64,000 nt of DNA from Takakia lepidozioides (taxonomy: Eukaryota > Streptophyta > Takakiopsida > Takakiales > Takakiaceae): NCBI GenBank assembly GCA_030704615.1, contig CM060733.1, forward strand, positions 14,632,001-14,696,000. Direction: 5' to 3'. Positions 45,791-57,400 of the stretch are shown here, one piece after another. How positions within the stretch are numbered: the stretch's first letter is position 1; every line of letters begins with the position of its first letter. The notes beneath the pieces are model-generated. The model saw only the letters and a list, made by a program, of their open reading frames with translations, was not told where the DNA came from and did no database searches. Position numbers and translations under genes: made by a program.

Positions 45791-46770
45791 TGTTAGAGGA
45801 CTGTAGGGGACTTAGACACTTATACGGGATCTGTAGGGTACCCTTAATTTTGCACAGACTGAGACCAACAGGAGCCTTAGGGGTGACAGCAGCGCACTGT
45901 AGAGGGGGGTTACACAGTCGTCACAGCCGACACAGCCCGTCACAGTCGTCACAGCCCACACAGCCCACACAGCCAACACAGCCCGTCACAGCCGTCACAG
46001 TCGTCACAGCCCACACAGCCCACACAGCCCGTCACAGTCGTCACAGCAGACACAGCCCACACAGCCAGTCACAGCCCCACACAGCCAGTCACAGCCCGAC
46101 ACAGCCAAACACAGCCAGTCACCGCTTGACACAGCTGTCACGATAATAGGGAACGAATAGTAGGACAGGGAACGACTGTGGGGAACAACACCTGTGAAGG
46201 GAACATGTTAGTTCACAGACGACGGTTAGAGAGGGAAACGGTTAGAACCGCGGATAGGAGGATAAAGGGAGAAACGGGGAATGAAGGGATGATCATTATT
46301 TGGGGGAGGACTTCTGAGTGAGGCTGGAGCGGAGATCAGAGGCAAGAGATGGAGAGCACGGTGAAGGAGAAAAGAGGATTAGTAGATGCTTGTTATATGC
46401 AAAGCTATAGTGATATTGGAGAGCAGATTAGAGACATAATGGCTTCGGCCTGATACCTGATAAATCATAATCTGATACTTATAAGATACAATCACACTGT
46501 GTAGAGAGATCTGAGAGAAGCTGTGGATTGAATGGATGAGTGAAGGAAACCGATAGATTGATGAAGCAAACTGATACTTAATTATCAATGGTAAGGTAGC
46601 TAAGATGAATGCGGAAAGGGAAACAAATAGGAAACACCCCCATGATACACTAGCTGTAGGTCATGACTGATTGTTCTGCGCGGGCTGAGTACTTAGAGAT
46701 TTCCAACTCTTCTATCTTGGAGTTTCCGCCTCGGATAGCGAAGGGATGGGTGAGTAAAAGCCGCGCGACA
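45791..46770 (+). repeat. 5' LTR of copy B
   Basis: 980 bp, TG...CA ends. The CACAGCC/CACAGTCGT array is at 45,914-46,140. It is otherwise nearly identical to the 3' LTR, so the insertion is young. Confidence 0.92.
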
Positions 46771-47358
46771 TTTGGCGACCATACTGGGGACCTGGGACAT
46801 GAACAACCAGATGTGACAGGCATCTGGTGGGATCATGGTGGTTGGACCATTAAAGAATTTGAAGTGAATCAAATTCCCTGTGGAACGAAGGAAGAAAGAT
46901 TGTCCAAACGATTCTTTCAAAGGTTCTTGGAATTGCCAGACGGATGTAAAGAAAATATTCTTAAACGAGTGCATGATGCTGATCCAGAATGGGGTCTGGA
47001 GAAAGGAGTGATAAAGATTTATCAGGTAGCCTGTAGAGGAAGAGCACGTTGGTTACCAACATTGGTTTATGTGATAGCGTTGCTATCCATTAAACGAGTA
47101 GAGTTTGAAGGCTGGGAAGAAAGAAAGGTGAATGTTTATACTCATATGCATGAAGAGCTTGTACTGGTAAAGAATTGGATTCCAAAGGATATTTTGTGGA
47201 TCAAACTCACACCAAGAACAGCTTTTCAGACTTGTTTGCCATATGGTTATATGGTAACGGAGACTTCAAGTATAGCCAAGGGTGCATTGAAGCTTGAAAG
47301 AAACCCAGGCATATACGAGAGATATTACAGAAGAGAGTTTTGGTTATTGCCACATTAA
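46663..47358 (+). CDS. 231-residue leader frame of copy B
   Basis: It opens with MTDCSARAEYLEISNSSILE inside the LTR end, runs through the LTR boundary and primer-binding site (SKSRATFGDHTGDLGHEQ) and continues to FWLLPH, 21 bases before gag. Two tryptophan-rich blocks (GIWWDHGGWTIKEFEVNQIP and DILWIKLTPRTAFQT) are visible. It is conserved nearly residue for residue in copy A. I do not recognise the family; it could be a gag-leader or matrix-like protein. Confidence 0.55.
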   Translation: MTDCSARAEYLEISNSSILEFPPRIAKGWVSKSRATFGDHTGDLGHEQPDVTGIWWDHGGWTIKEFEVNQIPCGTKEERLSKRFFQRFLELPDGCKENILKRVHDADPEWGLEKGVIKIYQVACRGRARWLPTLVYVIALLSIKRVEFEGWEERKVNVYTHMHEELVLVKNWIPKDILWIKLTPRTAFQTCLPYGYMVTETSSIAKGALKLERNPGIYERYYRREFWLLPH

Positions 47359-47379
47359 AAGAAATGAAAGACATGGGAC

Positions 47380-48779
47380 ATGAGTGATGAAAGAGAAGCT
47401 AGACGACAGAGATATTCATCAAAAAGAGAAAGCTATCTGAAAGCTAATTATCCATATCTTTGGGAGAGAGGAATAGACATAGGGGAATCATCTGGACCTC
47501 TCACACCATCAAGATCAAAAAGTGCATCACCTATACCGGAAGAACTAGAGTTGGATGCCACTCCTTCTGTTTCTTTGCAAGAAAGATTAAGGGAATTGGT
47601 ACAGGAAGAAGATCAATCACGAGGTGAAAGATCTGAGGTACATCCTTGGATAAAAGACTTGACAGAAATCTTTGATAAGAGTTGGCATGGAACACCAAAA
47701 GCAGGAACTCCAGTTTCTGAAGCAGAAGATGAAGAAGGAGAAGAGGATGTGGCAGAGCCAACGGAGAGTTCAGACTCTCCAACACCATTACAGTTGAGTT
47801 ACATGAGTGAAGAAGAAACCCAAGGGCAGAACTTGGAGGATGAAAACAGAGAGAAGAAATTAGAAGAGGAAGAATATGAAGAAGTAGACCCAACAGCTGA
47901 GGTTGAGACTACAACCAGGACATCCCAACCCGTTGGACCTGGATCAAGTGGAGCACTTGGATCACAGGCCAACGAAGGTGTCGGCTCAGGGGGATCAGGC
48001 GGGCTGCCTGGATCTGGCTCTGGGGGACAGGGAGTGTGGGAAGTAGTGCAACTGAAGCTGGGAATACTGTGAATATCGTGGGGCCAGAAGCAAGGAGTGC
48101 TCAAGGGCCACCACTTGGTGGAAGATCCACCACAAAAACAACAGGTCCAGAAGGACCAGCACCAGCAAGGGTGCCAGCACCTGTCAGTGGGCAGAAGGTA
48201 GGGCCACAGATGGCGTTACAACCAACACGGGCAAAACCACCCTTTCCAATATATTCAGGAAAAGGGGATCCCGATGTACACATTAGCCAATTTGAGCACA
48301 TGTGTATAGTGAACAATGAGAATGGCGATGATGCCAAGATGAGACTGTTTCCTTGTTCACTTATCAAGAAAGCAAGTGAATGGTATGCAAGATTCCCTGA
48401 TAATCATTTCCTAACCTGGAATGGCTTGAATACAGCATTTCGAAATAGGTTCAGGACAAGTAAAACTGAGGATGAAGTGTATGGAAGTTTACAACAGCTG
48501 AAGCAGAAGAAGCATGAAACTGTTGAAGAGTATATGGAGAAGATGGAATTGATGATGAAAAAGCTGGCTGCAGTACCAGCGCCCGGTTTACAGAAGACTT
48601 GGTTTGTGAGTGGATTAAGACCAGAGTTGCAAAAGAAAGTGGATATGTTACCCCATAATACAGTGGAGGAGGCATTTGAAACTGCGAACAGAATTGAGCA
48701 ATTGGGAATGCTCAGGAGAGAGAAAAAGAAGATGAGGACTCTGAGGATGAGTCAGATGAAGAAGAAGAGCAAGAACTAA
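47380..48779 (+). pseudogene. Copy B gag
   Basis: The start is MSDEREARRQRYSSKRESYL. A long acidic and Ser/Pro/Gly-rich region leads to the capsid-type retrotransposon gag domain (PPFPIYSGKGDPDVHISQFE; ASEWYARFPDN; LQQLKQKKHETVEEYMEKM). A one-base loss in a G run near 48,027 splits it into frames 47,380-48,072 and 48,036-48,779; copy A has one more G there and is open through this point. A second frame change precedes the zinc-knuckle region. Confidence 0.8.
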
Positions 48780-48805
48780 AAAGAAAGAGTAAGAGAAAGG
48801 AGAAG

Positions 48806-51800
48806 TTGAAGAGGGATAACTATGAAAAAAAATTGGAAGAAATCTTGAAGAAGTATGCCACAGAGGCTGCAACACATTGGAGGAAGGGTGTATGGTGTGC
48901 AAAGTGCCAGAATGAAGGCCATACCACCACAGAATGCCACATGGAGAAACACTGTACTATCTGTAAAATGGATAACCATTCTACTGAGAATTGTTACTAC
49001 AACAGAAGGACAGCTGCAAGAGAACCTAGGCAAGTAAGGGTGCATCAGGTGCAGCCCCAGCCAAGAAGAAACAATGATCAGGACCACTATGGTAGGTCTG
49101 GTGGTTATAACAATGGCATGGAAGGGAGAGGTAATTCAAGAGGGAATTACCAAGGAAATTCCAGAGGCAACTATCAGGGTAATCCAAGGGGGAATTACCA
49201 GCCCGGGAATCAGGATTATAGAAATAATCCAAGAACAGACCAAGGGCGAGGACCCAATGGTGAAGAGCTATGTTACTATTGTAATCAGCCAGGACATCGC
49301 AAGGCAGCCTGTTCATTCTGGATAAGACACCAGAATGAGATGAGAGCTCCTGTGAATGAGGGCCCAGTGGTGGCAGCTCACATGGTTAGGCCATGTGTTG
49401 TACCAGAAGTAAGTACAATGATAGTAACAAGAAGTAAAGCCAAACTAATACCTCCAGTAGAAGAGGAAGAAGATGAGAATGGAAGTGGCAATGATATGCC
49501 TGAAGATGAAGAGACTTGGAAAGATGAGAAGGAACTGCACAAGGAAGTGGCAGATACTATAAGGGAAATGCAAAAGAGTACTGATATTCCTGTGGCAGAT
49601 TCCTCTGATTCGGATGGAGAAAAAGAAGGGAGTGAGGAAGAAAGGAAAAAAAAAGATGCAGACATGCAAAGTAATGAAGAGACTTTGGCTGCAGTAATAT
49701 GTCAGACCAAAGCAGAAATTACCATTGGACAGCTATTAGCTGTGGCACCTTATTGTAGGCACAGGCTGTATCAGGCAATCAATCGAATTGCCCAAGAGAC
49801 AGGAAACACAGACCTGAACAGCAAGGTGACCAGTTATAATGTGAAGCCGGAAGGGCGAGAACCAGTCATGGACTTTGATGATTCTATGCCAGTAATCCAA
49901 TTGAGAATTGGAAGCACAGAACTAACTGATGTACTGATAGATGGTGGTTCTGGAGTAAATATCATGACAGACCAATTAAGGAAGAAGCTTGGTCTAAGTA
50001 ACATGAAACCAGCCCCATTTACAGTAACAATGGCAGATCAAAGAAGTGTACAGCCATTGGGATTAATAAGAGGAGTTAAGATACAGATACAGAAAATGAT
50101 CTTTATGATCACAGTAACTGTATTAAAAATGGATGAAGTCATGGAGGCTTACTCCTTATTATTGGGACGTCCGTGGCTGAAACAGGCCAGGGTATTCCAT
50201 GACTGGAATTCTCAGTTACTAACTGTGCATAATGGGATGCACGAGATACAAATTACCACAAAGAAATCTAGTAGATTACCTGCTACAAGAAGACCTCGAG
50301 GAGTCAGAGAGTATGACTGGAGAGGAGGACTGGATGAGGAGCAGGAAGCTACCCTATTTGCTGCACACCCAGAGTGGGAGCAGGTTGCAGGAGATGCGGC
50401 TGGAAAGCCTAAGTTGTTTAAGAGGTATCTGCTGTGGTGTAGTGACGCAACACCAATTGAAGAGGAAACCAGCAGTTACCCACCACATTTCTATGAAGAA
50501 AAGGAGGGAGAGATAGAAATCCTAGAAGAACCAGCCACTGTGAGCTTAAAGGATGAAGTGGTGACTGGTTGGACAATCACAGCTGATGAGCAGGTGAGAG
50601 AAGTAAATGTGGGAACTCAGGAGGAACCGAGAATGGTGAAAGTAGGAGCTGATTTGGAGCCGGAATTCTTCGAAGAAGCTAAAAGCTTGTTCATCAAATA
50701 CAGAGATGTATTTGCTTGGAGCTATGAGGATCTAAAAGGGATACCACCTGAAGTCTGTCAGCATAAGATTGAACTGGAACCAGGGTCAGTACCAATCAAG
50801 CAGGCGAGGTATAGAATGAATCCCAACTACGCACAGAAGGTTGGAGAAGAGATAAAGAAGTTGGCTGAGGCTAAGTTTATATACCCAATAGAGTATACAA
50901 CTTGGTTGTCACCCATTGTTATAGTTCCCAAGAAGAATGGCAAACTAAGAGTATGTGTGAACTATAAGAAGCTGAATGCTTGTACGAAGAAAGATCCTTT
51001 CCCTTTGCCATTCACAGAAGCAGTATTAGACACTGTGGCAGGCCATGAGATGTACTCATTCATGGATGGCTTCAGTGGTTATAATCAAGTGCAAGTGGCA
51101 GAAGAAGACCAAGGGAAAACAGCTTTCATCACAGACTGGGGGGCTTATGCATACAAAGTCATGCCCTTTGGACTTTGTAATGCACCAGCGACCTTTCAGA
51201 GAGTGATAAGTGAATCTTTTCATGAGTATCTGGATGATTTCATGCAGGTGTTTTTGGATGATTTCAGTGTGTACAGCTCTAAGAATGAGCACTTGCATAA
51301 ATTGGAGTTATGCCTGGCCAGATGCAGGATGAGAGGTCTGGGCTTGAATCCAGAGAAGTGTACTTTCTGTGTGAACTCAGGGGTGCTTCTGGGACACATT
51401 GTGTGTAAGAAGGGACTTCTTGTGGATCCCAGGAAGACAGAGTCCATTAAAGTCTCTCCACCACCAGTGAATGTTAAGAGTTTAAGGAGATTCCTTGGGC
51501 AAACCAGTTATTACAGAAGATTTGTCAAAAGGTATGCACAAATAGCAGCACCATTGAGCAAGCTTCTGAAGAAAGATGCAGTGTTTGCCTGGACAGCTGA
51601 ATGTCAACAGGCGTTTGAGGAACTTACACTGTCAGTAACAACTACACCTGTGCTGATTAACCCTCACTGGCATGTAGTATTTCATGTTCACTGCGATGCA
51701 TCAGGAGAAGCGTTGGGTGCGGTGTTAGCCCAGAATGTTACAGGGAATATAGATTCACCTGTGTACTATGCTAGCCGATTGATGAACAGTGCTGAGAGGA

Positions 51801-53089
51801 ACTATAGTACAACGGAAAGAGAAGCATTGGCAATGATTTATGCAGTCAAGAAATTCAGGCATTACCTATTGGGAAGAAAGTTTATGTTTTATGTGGATCA
51901 CCAGGCTCTGATATATCTGGTGAACAAACCTTTGATAAGTGGAAGGATAGCGAGGTGGTTAATAATCTTGCATGAGTTTGAGTTCGAGGTTATTTACAAG
52001 CCTGGCCGTTTGCATCTTGTGGCAGATCATTTGTCACGACTAACAACAGGAGAGGCCGCCACAGGAGTGGACGATCAGTTACCTGATGCGAGTTTATTTG
52101 TAATGGAGGTGCAAGGAAGTGCAGATGAATGGTTAGATTGGCAGTGGCCAATCAGATACTACCTTGCTCATGGTCAGTGCCCACCTAGTTATGGTAAGGA
52201 GCAGAGGAAGAGAATTGCTATCAAAGCTTTACCTTATACTATGGTAGGAAGCAGAATGTATAAGTTAGGACCTGATGGAGTACTAAAACGATGCTTGTAC
52301 CACCATGAAGTAAATAAAGTCTTGGAGGAAGTTCATAAAGGAGTGGCTGGAGGTCATTTTGGAGAAGAGACTACCAGTAGAAAGATACTACTCGCAGGAT
52401 ACTGGTGGCCTACTTTGTTCAAAGATGTACATGAGTATTGTCAGAAGTGTGATGAATGTCAGAGGCTAGGACCTTTGCAGAGATCTGGAAGAATGGCCTT
52501 GCATCCTACAATGCCTACGGAACCATTTCAGAAATGGGGACTAGACTTTGTTGGACCAATTAATCCACCATCCAAGAATACACGAAACAGGTACATAATT
52601 ACAGCCACTGATTATACTACAAAGTGGGTGGAAGCTAAAGCTTTGAGGGACAACACAGCCAAGTCCACAGCAAGGTTCCTGTACGAGAACATACTTACAC
52701 GATTTGGATGTCCCTTAGAATTTATCAGTGATCAAGGAAGTCACTTCATGAATGAGACCATTGAGTTGTTGACTAAAGAGTTTATGATTGTGCATAGAAA
52801 GAGTACAACATATTACCCACAGGGTAATGGGCAGGCAGAGGCTACCAACAAAATACTATGTACTATCTTGGCTAAGATAGTCAATGCAAACAGAACGGAT
52901 TGGGATACAAAGCTGCTGACAGCTTTGTGGTCATACAGGACTTCATATAAAGTCACCACTAAGTATACACCATTCCAATTAGTTTATGGTATGGAAGCCT
53001 TACTTCCAGTGAATTCTGTTACCTACCATGAGAACGGAGTGGGGAAAAAGAATGGAATTGCAAGACTCCATCAAGGTCAGGAAACATGA
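48806..53089 (+). CDS. Copy B zinc knuckles, protease, RT, RNase H, integrase
   Basis: A single open frame of 1,427 residues. In order: three CCHC-type knuckles (CAKCQNEGHTTTEC, CTICKMDNHSTENC, CYYCNQPGHRKAAC; 48,895-49,310), aspartic protease LIDGGSGVNIMT (about 49,940), RT with FMDGFSGYNQVQV, MPFGLCNAPATFQ and a VFLDDFSVYSS catalytic box (51,050-51,290), RNase H HCDASGEALGAVLAQ (about 51,690), the integrase HHCC finger (HHEVNKVLEEVHKG...CQKCDEC) and core (LDFVGP, ISDQGSHF, GNGQAEATN; 52,300-52,860). Domain order PR-RT-RH-IN places it in Ty3/gypsy. Near 53,010 two single-base losses relative to copy A divert the frame, so the integrase tail is encoded in the next frame. Confidence 0.9.
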   Translation: MKRDNYEKKLEEILKKYATEAATHWRKGVWCAKCQNEGHTTTECHMEKHCTICKMDNHSTENCYYNRRTAAREPRQVRVHQVQPQPRRNNDQDHYGRSGGYNNGMEGRGNSRGNYQGNSRGNYQGNPRGNYQPGNQDYRNNPRTDQGRGPNGEELCYYCNQPGHRKAACSFWIRHQNEMRAPVNEGPVVAAHMVRPCVVPEVSTMIVTRSKAKLIPPVEEEEDENGSGNDMPEDEETWKDEKELHKEVADTIREMQKSTDIPVADSSDSDGEKEGSEEERKKKDADMQSNEETLAAVICQTKAEITIGQLLAVAPYCRHRLYQAINRIAQETGNTDLNSKVTSYNVKPEGREPVMDFDDSMPVIQLRIGSTELTDVLIDGGSGVNIMTDQLRKKLGLSNMKPAPFTVTMADQRSVQPLGLIRGVKIQIQKMIFMITVTVLKMDEVMEAYSLLLGRPWLKQARVFHDWNSQLLTVHNGMHEIQITTKKSSRLPATRRPRGVREYDWRGGLDEEQEATLFAAHPEWEQVAGDAAGKPKLFKRYLLWCSDATPIEEETSSYPPHFYEEKEGEIEILEEPATVSLKDEVVTGWTITADEQVREVNVGTQEEPRMVKVGADLEPEFFEEAKSLFIKYRDVFAWSYEDLKGIPPEVCQHKIELEPGSVPIKQARYRMNPNYAQKVGEEIKKLAEAKFIYPIEYTTWLSPIVIVPKKNGKLRVCVNYKKLNACTKKDPFPLPFTEAVLDTVAGHEMYSFMDGFSGYNQVQVAEEDQGKTAFITDWGAYAYKVMPFGLCNAPATFQRVISESFHEYLDDFMQVFLDDFSVYSSKNEHLHKLELCLARCRMRGLGLNPEKCTFCVNSGVLLGHIVCKKGLLVDPRKTESIKVSPPPVNVKSLRRFLGQTSYYRRFVKRYAQIAAPLSKLLKKDAVFAWTAECQQAFEELTLSVTTTPVLINPHWHVVFHVHCDASGEALGAVLAQNVTGNIDSPVYYASRLMNSAERNYSTTEREALAMIYAVKKFRHYLLGRKFMFYVDHQALIYLVNKPLISGRIARWLIILHEFEFEVIYKPGRLHLVADHLSRLTTGEAATGVDDQLPDASLFVMEVQGSADEWLDWQWPIRYYLAHGQCPPSYGKEQRKRIAIKALPYTMVGSRMYKLGPDGVLKRCLYHHEVNKVLEEVHKGVAGGHFGEETTSRKILLAGYWWPTLFKDVHEYCQKCDECQRLGPLQRSGRMALHPTMPTEPFQKWGLDFVGPINPPSKNTRNRYIITATDYTTKWVEAKALRDNTAKSTARFLYENILTRFGCPLEFISDQGSHFMNETIELLTKEFMIVHRKSTTYYPQGNGQAEATNKILCTILAKIVNANRTDWDTKLLTALWSYRTSYKVTTKYTPFQLVYGMEALLPVNSVTYHENGVGKKNGIARLHQGQET

Positions 53090-54419
53090 ATTATACCATG
53101 TGGAAGAAGTACGTGCTGATGCAGCTGATAATATGACAAGAATTCAGATGAAGCGAAAGGAACAGTTTGATGAAGGAAAATTAAAGACTTTTAAGACGGG
53201 GGATTTGGTTCTATGGTTGCAGAAGAAAGGAAAGATTCAAGCTTCTAAGCTCAAATCACCGTGGAAAGGACCTTATGTCATACAAAAGATGTATGATAAC
53301 AACACCGCCATGTTACAAACCATTAACAAAGAAATGCTGGGAAGAGTGAATGCAAATAAGTTGAAGGGGTACAGTGGTATCCATGACAAACCCCTGCAGA
53401 ATGATTTGCATGTTGAACCGCAAGAGCAGTCACGGGCTGCACCAGTGTTACGAACGGAGTATGGAACACTTGTCGCTAGGCCCAGCATATATGACCAGGG
53501 TGGGCAAAACAAACGTGACACAGCCTATCACAGCCCATCACGGCGTGACACAGCCTATCACAGCCTACCACAGCGTGTCACAGCCTATCACAGCTTACCA
53601 CAGCGCATCACAGCCTATCACAGCTTACCACAGGGCATCACAGCCTATCACAGCGAAACAAAGTATGACACAGCCTGTCACAGCTCAACACAGCCTACTA
53701 AAGTTACACGATCCATAGAATCAGTGACAAGTGGACACATAAAAACTTCAGGAAAATGGCTGAAGGAAGAAGAAACGGAAATTAATTTAAAAATAGACAC
53801 GTGGAGGTCAGGGTGCGACACACAGCAGAGAATGAAGTGCAAGGACAGGTGTCAAAAAGAAAGAGGACAAGAACGGCCGTCAAATGGGATGAAAGGCGGG
53901 CCCATTAATGAATACGGAAAAAGGGAAACGGAACGAACGGCAAGTACAGAAAAGCCGAATTCATGTCGCATGTGTGATCCTAGTGGACTATCCAACAGGG
54001 AAAGTCCACTAAAGAAGATAAAAGTTAAAATCCAGTCACAGCAGATACAGCCAATAGAAAACCAGAGAAATGATCAAGAAAATGGAGGGAAATTGAGCGC
54101 AAGAGGCGGCGTCGTTCTGAGTAACGGGCGTCTCGACAGGACAGCCCATAAATGCTATAACTTGGAAACTATGGAGGAACTAACAGACTATACGCTCGCA
54201 ATATTACTTACGCAGTGGCATAGACACGAAACGACAGAGCAGAGCTTTTCTCTTGAGCAATGCTTGCAAGCCCCGCAGGCTTACAAGAGATTACCCATAG
54301 CTTTCTGCGGCAACCATACGTTTATGCTTTGTGCACTACAGGCATTCCTGCAGTTGTTACAGCCAAAGCAGTTCTGTGAGTCTAAGATGAAGAGAGTGAG
54401 AGGAATGGAATCAGGGTGA
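53028..54419 (+). pseudogene. Integrase tail, repeat-encoded segment and accessory start of copy B
   Basis: It begins with the integrase C-terminal domain (KLKTFKTGDLVLWLQKKGKI, LKSPWKGPYVIQKMYDN). The frame then runs through the CACAGCC-type array (53,515-53,700), producing repeated ITAYHSLPQ-like decapeptides, and ends in a segment conserved in copy A (METMEELTDYTLAILLTQW, SFSLEQCLQAPQAY). Whether this is one protein is doubtful; the array probably separates pol from the accessory region. Confidence 0.55.
53515..53705. repeat. Internal CACAGCC array between pol and accessory region
   Basis: Tandem copies of a degenerate TATCACAGCYTACCACAGCG unit. The same motif type, in a different register, forms the variable arrays of both LTRs. 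Copy A has the equivalent at about 34,610-34,790. Confidence 0.85.
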
Positions 54420-57400
54420 AGAGCACCACAATTCTGCAGAAACAAACGATGGCTACCCCACAGGCGATAAAGATACTGGAGGAGCTGAGATTGGAAGGAT
54501 TGCAAAGCCTAGATTGGACACTACACCATAGACAGTACATGTTACAATTTTTGCAGAACTTTGAGCCAAGGACAGGAACAACAACGGTGAAGGGAGTTGA
54601 ATTAATGCTTACTCCCCTATACCTCCAGCAATTGTTTCGATTGCCAGCAGGTCATGTGCATGTGGGGGAACACAGGGCAAGACTGCAAATAGGGGACTTA
54701 TTCCAAGAAGGGAGTTTCTTTAAAACTCAGGGTTATGCTTGTACCAAAGCTGTGTACCCAGGGTTAAAAGAGATAGGCCAGGTATTGAACGTTCTGTTTG
54801 CCCTGAAACAGAACCAACAATATTTGAGCAGATCCTTCACAGAGGAAATACTCAAAGGCCTGAAGGGACAAGAGGTACAATGGGCGGACATAATGTACAA
54901 CGCACTAGTAGAGGAGATGAAAAGATTACAAGGTACTACCGCAAAGTCTCCTATCATTGTGTCTGGCCCAATCATTGCTCAAATAATCCTTAATTCTGGC
55001 ATACTTAATGCACAAGAAAGGAAGGAAATGGGAGTGTTTGAGCCAGAAACAACTGCAATGGAAGAGCAAGGCTCTTCACACAGTGAGGGTGGACTAGCAG
55101 CACAACCCGAGACTAAGAGGCAGAGAAGGGGAAAGACTGTAGTGGCGGATCCACTGGCTTCACGGATTCCGCATGATAATGTTTCCCAAGCTCATGACCA
55201 GGAAGGGGCACAGCAGCACAAAAATGTTATTACTGGAAGCAGGACCTTCAGAGAGGGAGGAGGAAGTTACTTCTGCATCACAGCCAACACAGCCACTTGA
55301 ACGACTTGTCACAAGGTCACAAGTTATCCATGCAGCTCAACCCGAAATAATTGATTTGGAAAGTGAAGGGATAGATATTCCAACTACAGAACAGATAGTG
55401 GCAGAAATAGAGAAAGGGGACCTTCTCTATGAATATTCTGGTCTGGTCAAGGAGACAGAAATCCCAGAGGTGCAACAGTTGCCCAAGGGAAATCTTGAGG
55501 TGCATATAATGCACACACCTGTGTCGGAGGTACCACAGGCGGAAGGTCATGACACTGTAACACCAGTCATAAATGAAGTAGTTCAGGAAGAAAATCCGGT
55601 GGGACAATGGCCTGAATGGTTAGTGAGACATCATACTGTTGAAGATCAGGAGGAACAGCAGCAACCTCACCATGATGACCCTCAACAGGCAATGCTGATG
55701 AGTTCCATAGGCAGGACACTTAATTTGTTGGGGACTTATGTCAAATCCCATGTTCCAATTACCCAATTGACAGCCTTGAAAGAGGAACTCAGGAAGGAGT
55801 TTGAGGCTCGACTTGCCACTGAGTGTGCAAACAAGGTCGATGAAGAGGTCACTCTCAAGATGAAGCAGGACTTGGGCAATACAGAAATGGCTTTGCAGTT
55901 GGCCAAGCAACAATTGATTGAGGCAGGCCTCGCGCAAGACCAGTTGCACGAAGCACATAAGCAACAGCTATACCAAATGCAAGTGCAGCATGAGAGCAAG
56001 TTGCAAGAACTGAATGCACTACATACGGAGTTGCAGACAGTGCATAACAGGATGGCGATACAATGTGCTACATTTACAACTATGCTTGACCAATCAACAA
56101 AAGAAATAAACAGTCAAGCGGAAAAATGTACGAAGGCAGAAGAAGAGAATGTTGAGCAAATGAAGCTCATTGTCGATATGAAGAATACAATCTGTCGCCA
56201 TGAAGATACTTTCAAGCAATACAGGCAGAGGGAAGCTGATCAAGAGAAACACATCGTGGAGTTGCAACAAACCATCGTGGCCAATAGAAATGAAATCGCG
56301 GTCGTAACAAGGCTTCGAAGGAAGCCAATAATCTACTTGCTGCCTATGCGCAATTGGTTGAGCCACAGGCAAGCGCATGGAGGCTTTACAACAGCAGTTG
56401 GAATTGTACAAGCTAAGAGAGGAGCAAACTCTCAGGGGAACCACAAGCAGCTTGGTGGATAACAGCCTTATGCAGGTCTGGTTAGCACAAGGGCCAGTAG
56501 AGGGCAAAAGCCCACGGAAGCTCACCCAAAGCGAGATGAATGAGCTCAGACTGCAGGTGCAGAACATTGCCACAACTACTATAGACAATGTCTATAGTAG
56601 GATAGCAGAGTTACAAGAGGATGTAGACGGACTCCAGACTCAAGTGGAAGACCTCACTTCAAACATCGACCAAAGAGTCTATATCCCTCAGGAACAGCTA
56701 ATGGCTTCTTATTTGCAAGCCAGAACTCTGGCTTTTCAGTCTTCACAGGAGGTGCAGGAGATGCCAATGATACAGGAGCCAGTACCACCACCACCACAAC
56801 AGGTCAGTGTACCAGTAGCTGAACCTGTGGTTACTACAACCACACCACAGCCACCACAGCCGGAGGTATGGGGCAATGCCGCTTTTAACCCACCTAAAAC
56901 TCCAGCTGCAAGGGAGTACAGCAGGGCTATGCTTATGCCCTTCAACCAAATTCCCATCATGTTGGATTTGGCTTGGAAAGAATTTAGTCCTCCGCAGTCA
57001 TTTGCACATTACTACCAAATCATGCGTATTTGGCTGCCAGTGGCAACTAGGACTAAAGTTCTTCCAAACAATCGACATATTGAAGATCATCACTTTGCAC
57101 AATACTGGCACGAGGCAGGTACCATGTTGAGGGAATTGGTTGCTTTCCAGGTTGTACATGGACTCATTTATACCAAGACCAAGGAGATAGCAAGTATTGT
57201 CATGGGGTGCGGGCTATACTACGCTGCTTGTTTTCTGGTACGTTACCACATTGAGCAACAAAAGATGCAAACACGCTTTCAAAGTTACTCCAGTGGAGAT
57301 CATTGGGTATTACCTTCGGTGCCACCTCATATGTACCTATATGACCCAAAAGTTATGATGCAGAAGGATTCTCAAATTCGTTCATGGTTTCAAGCAGCTT

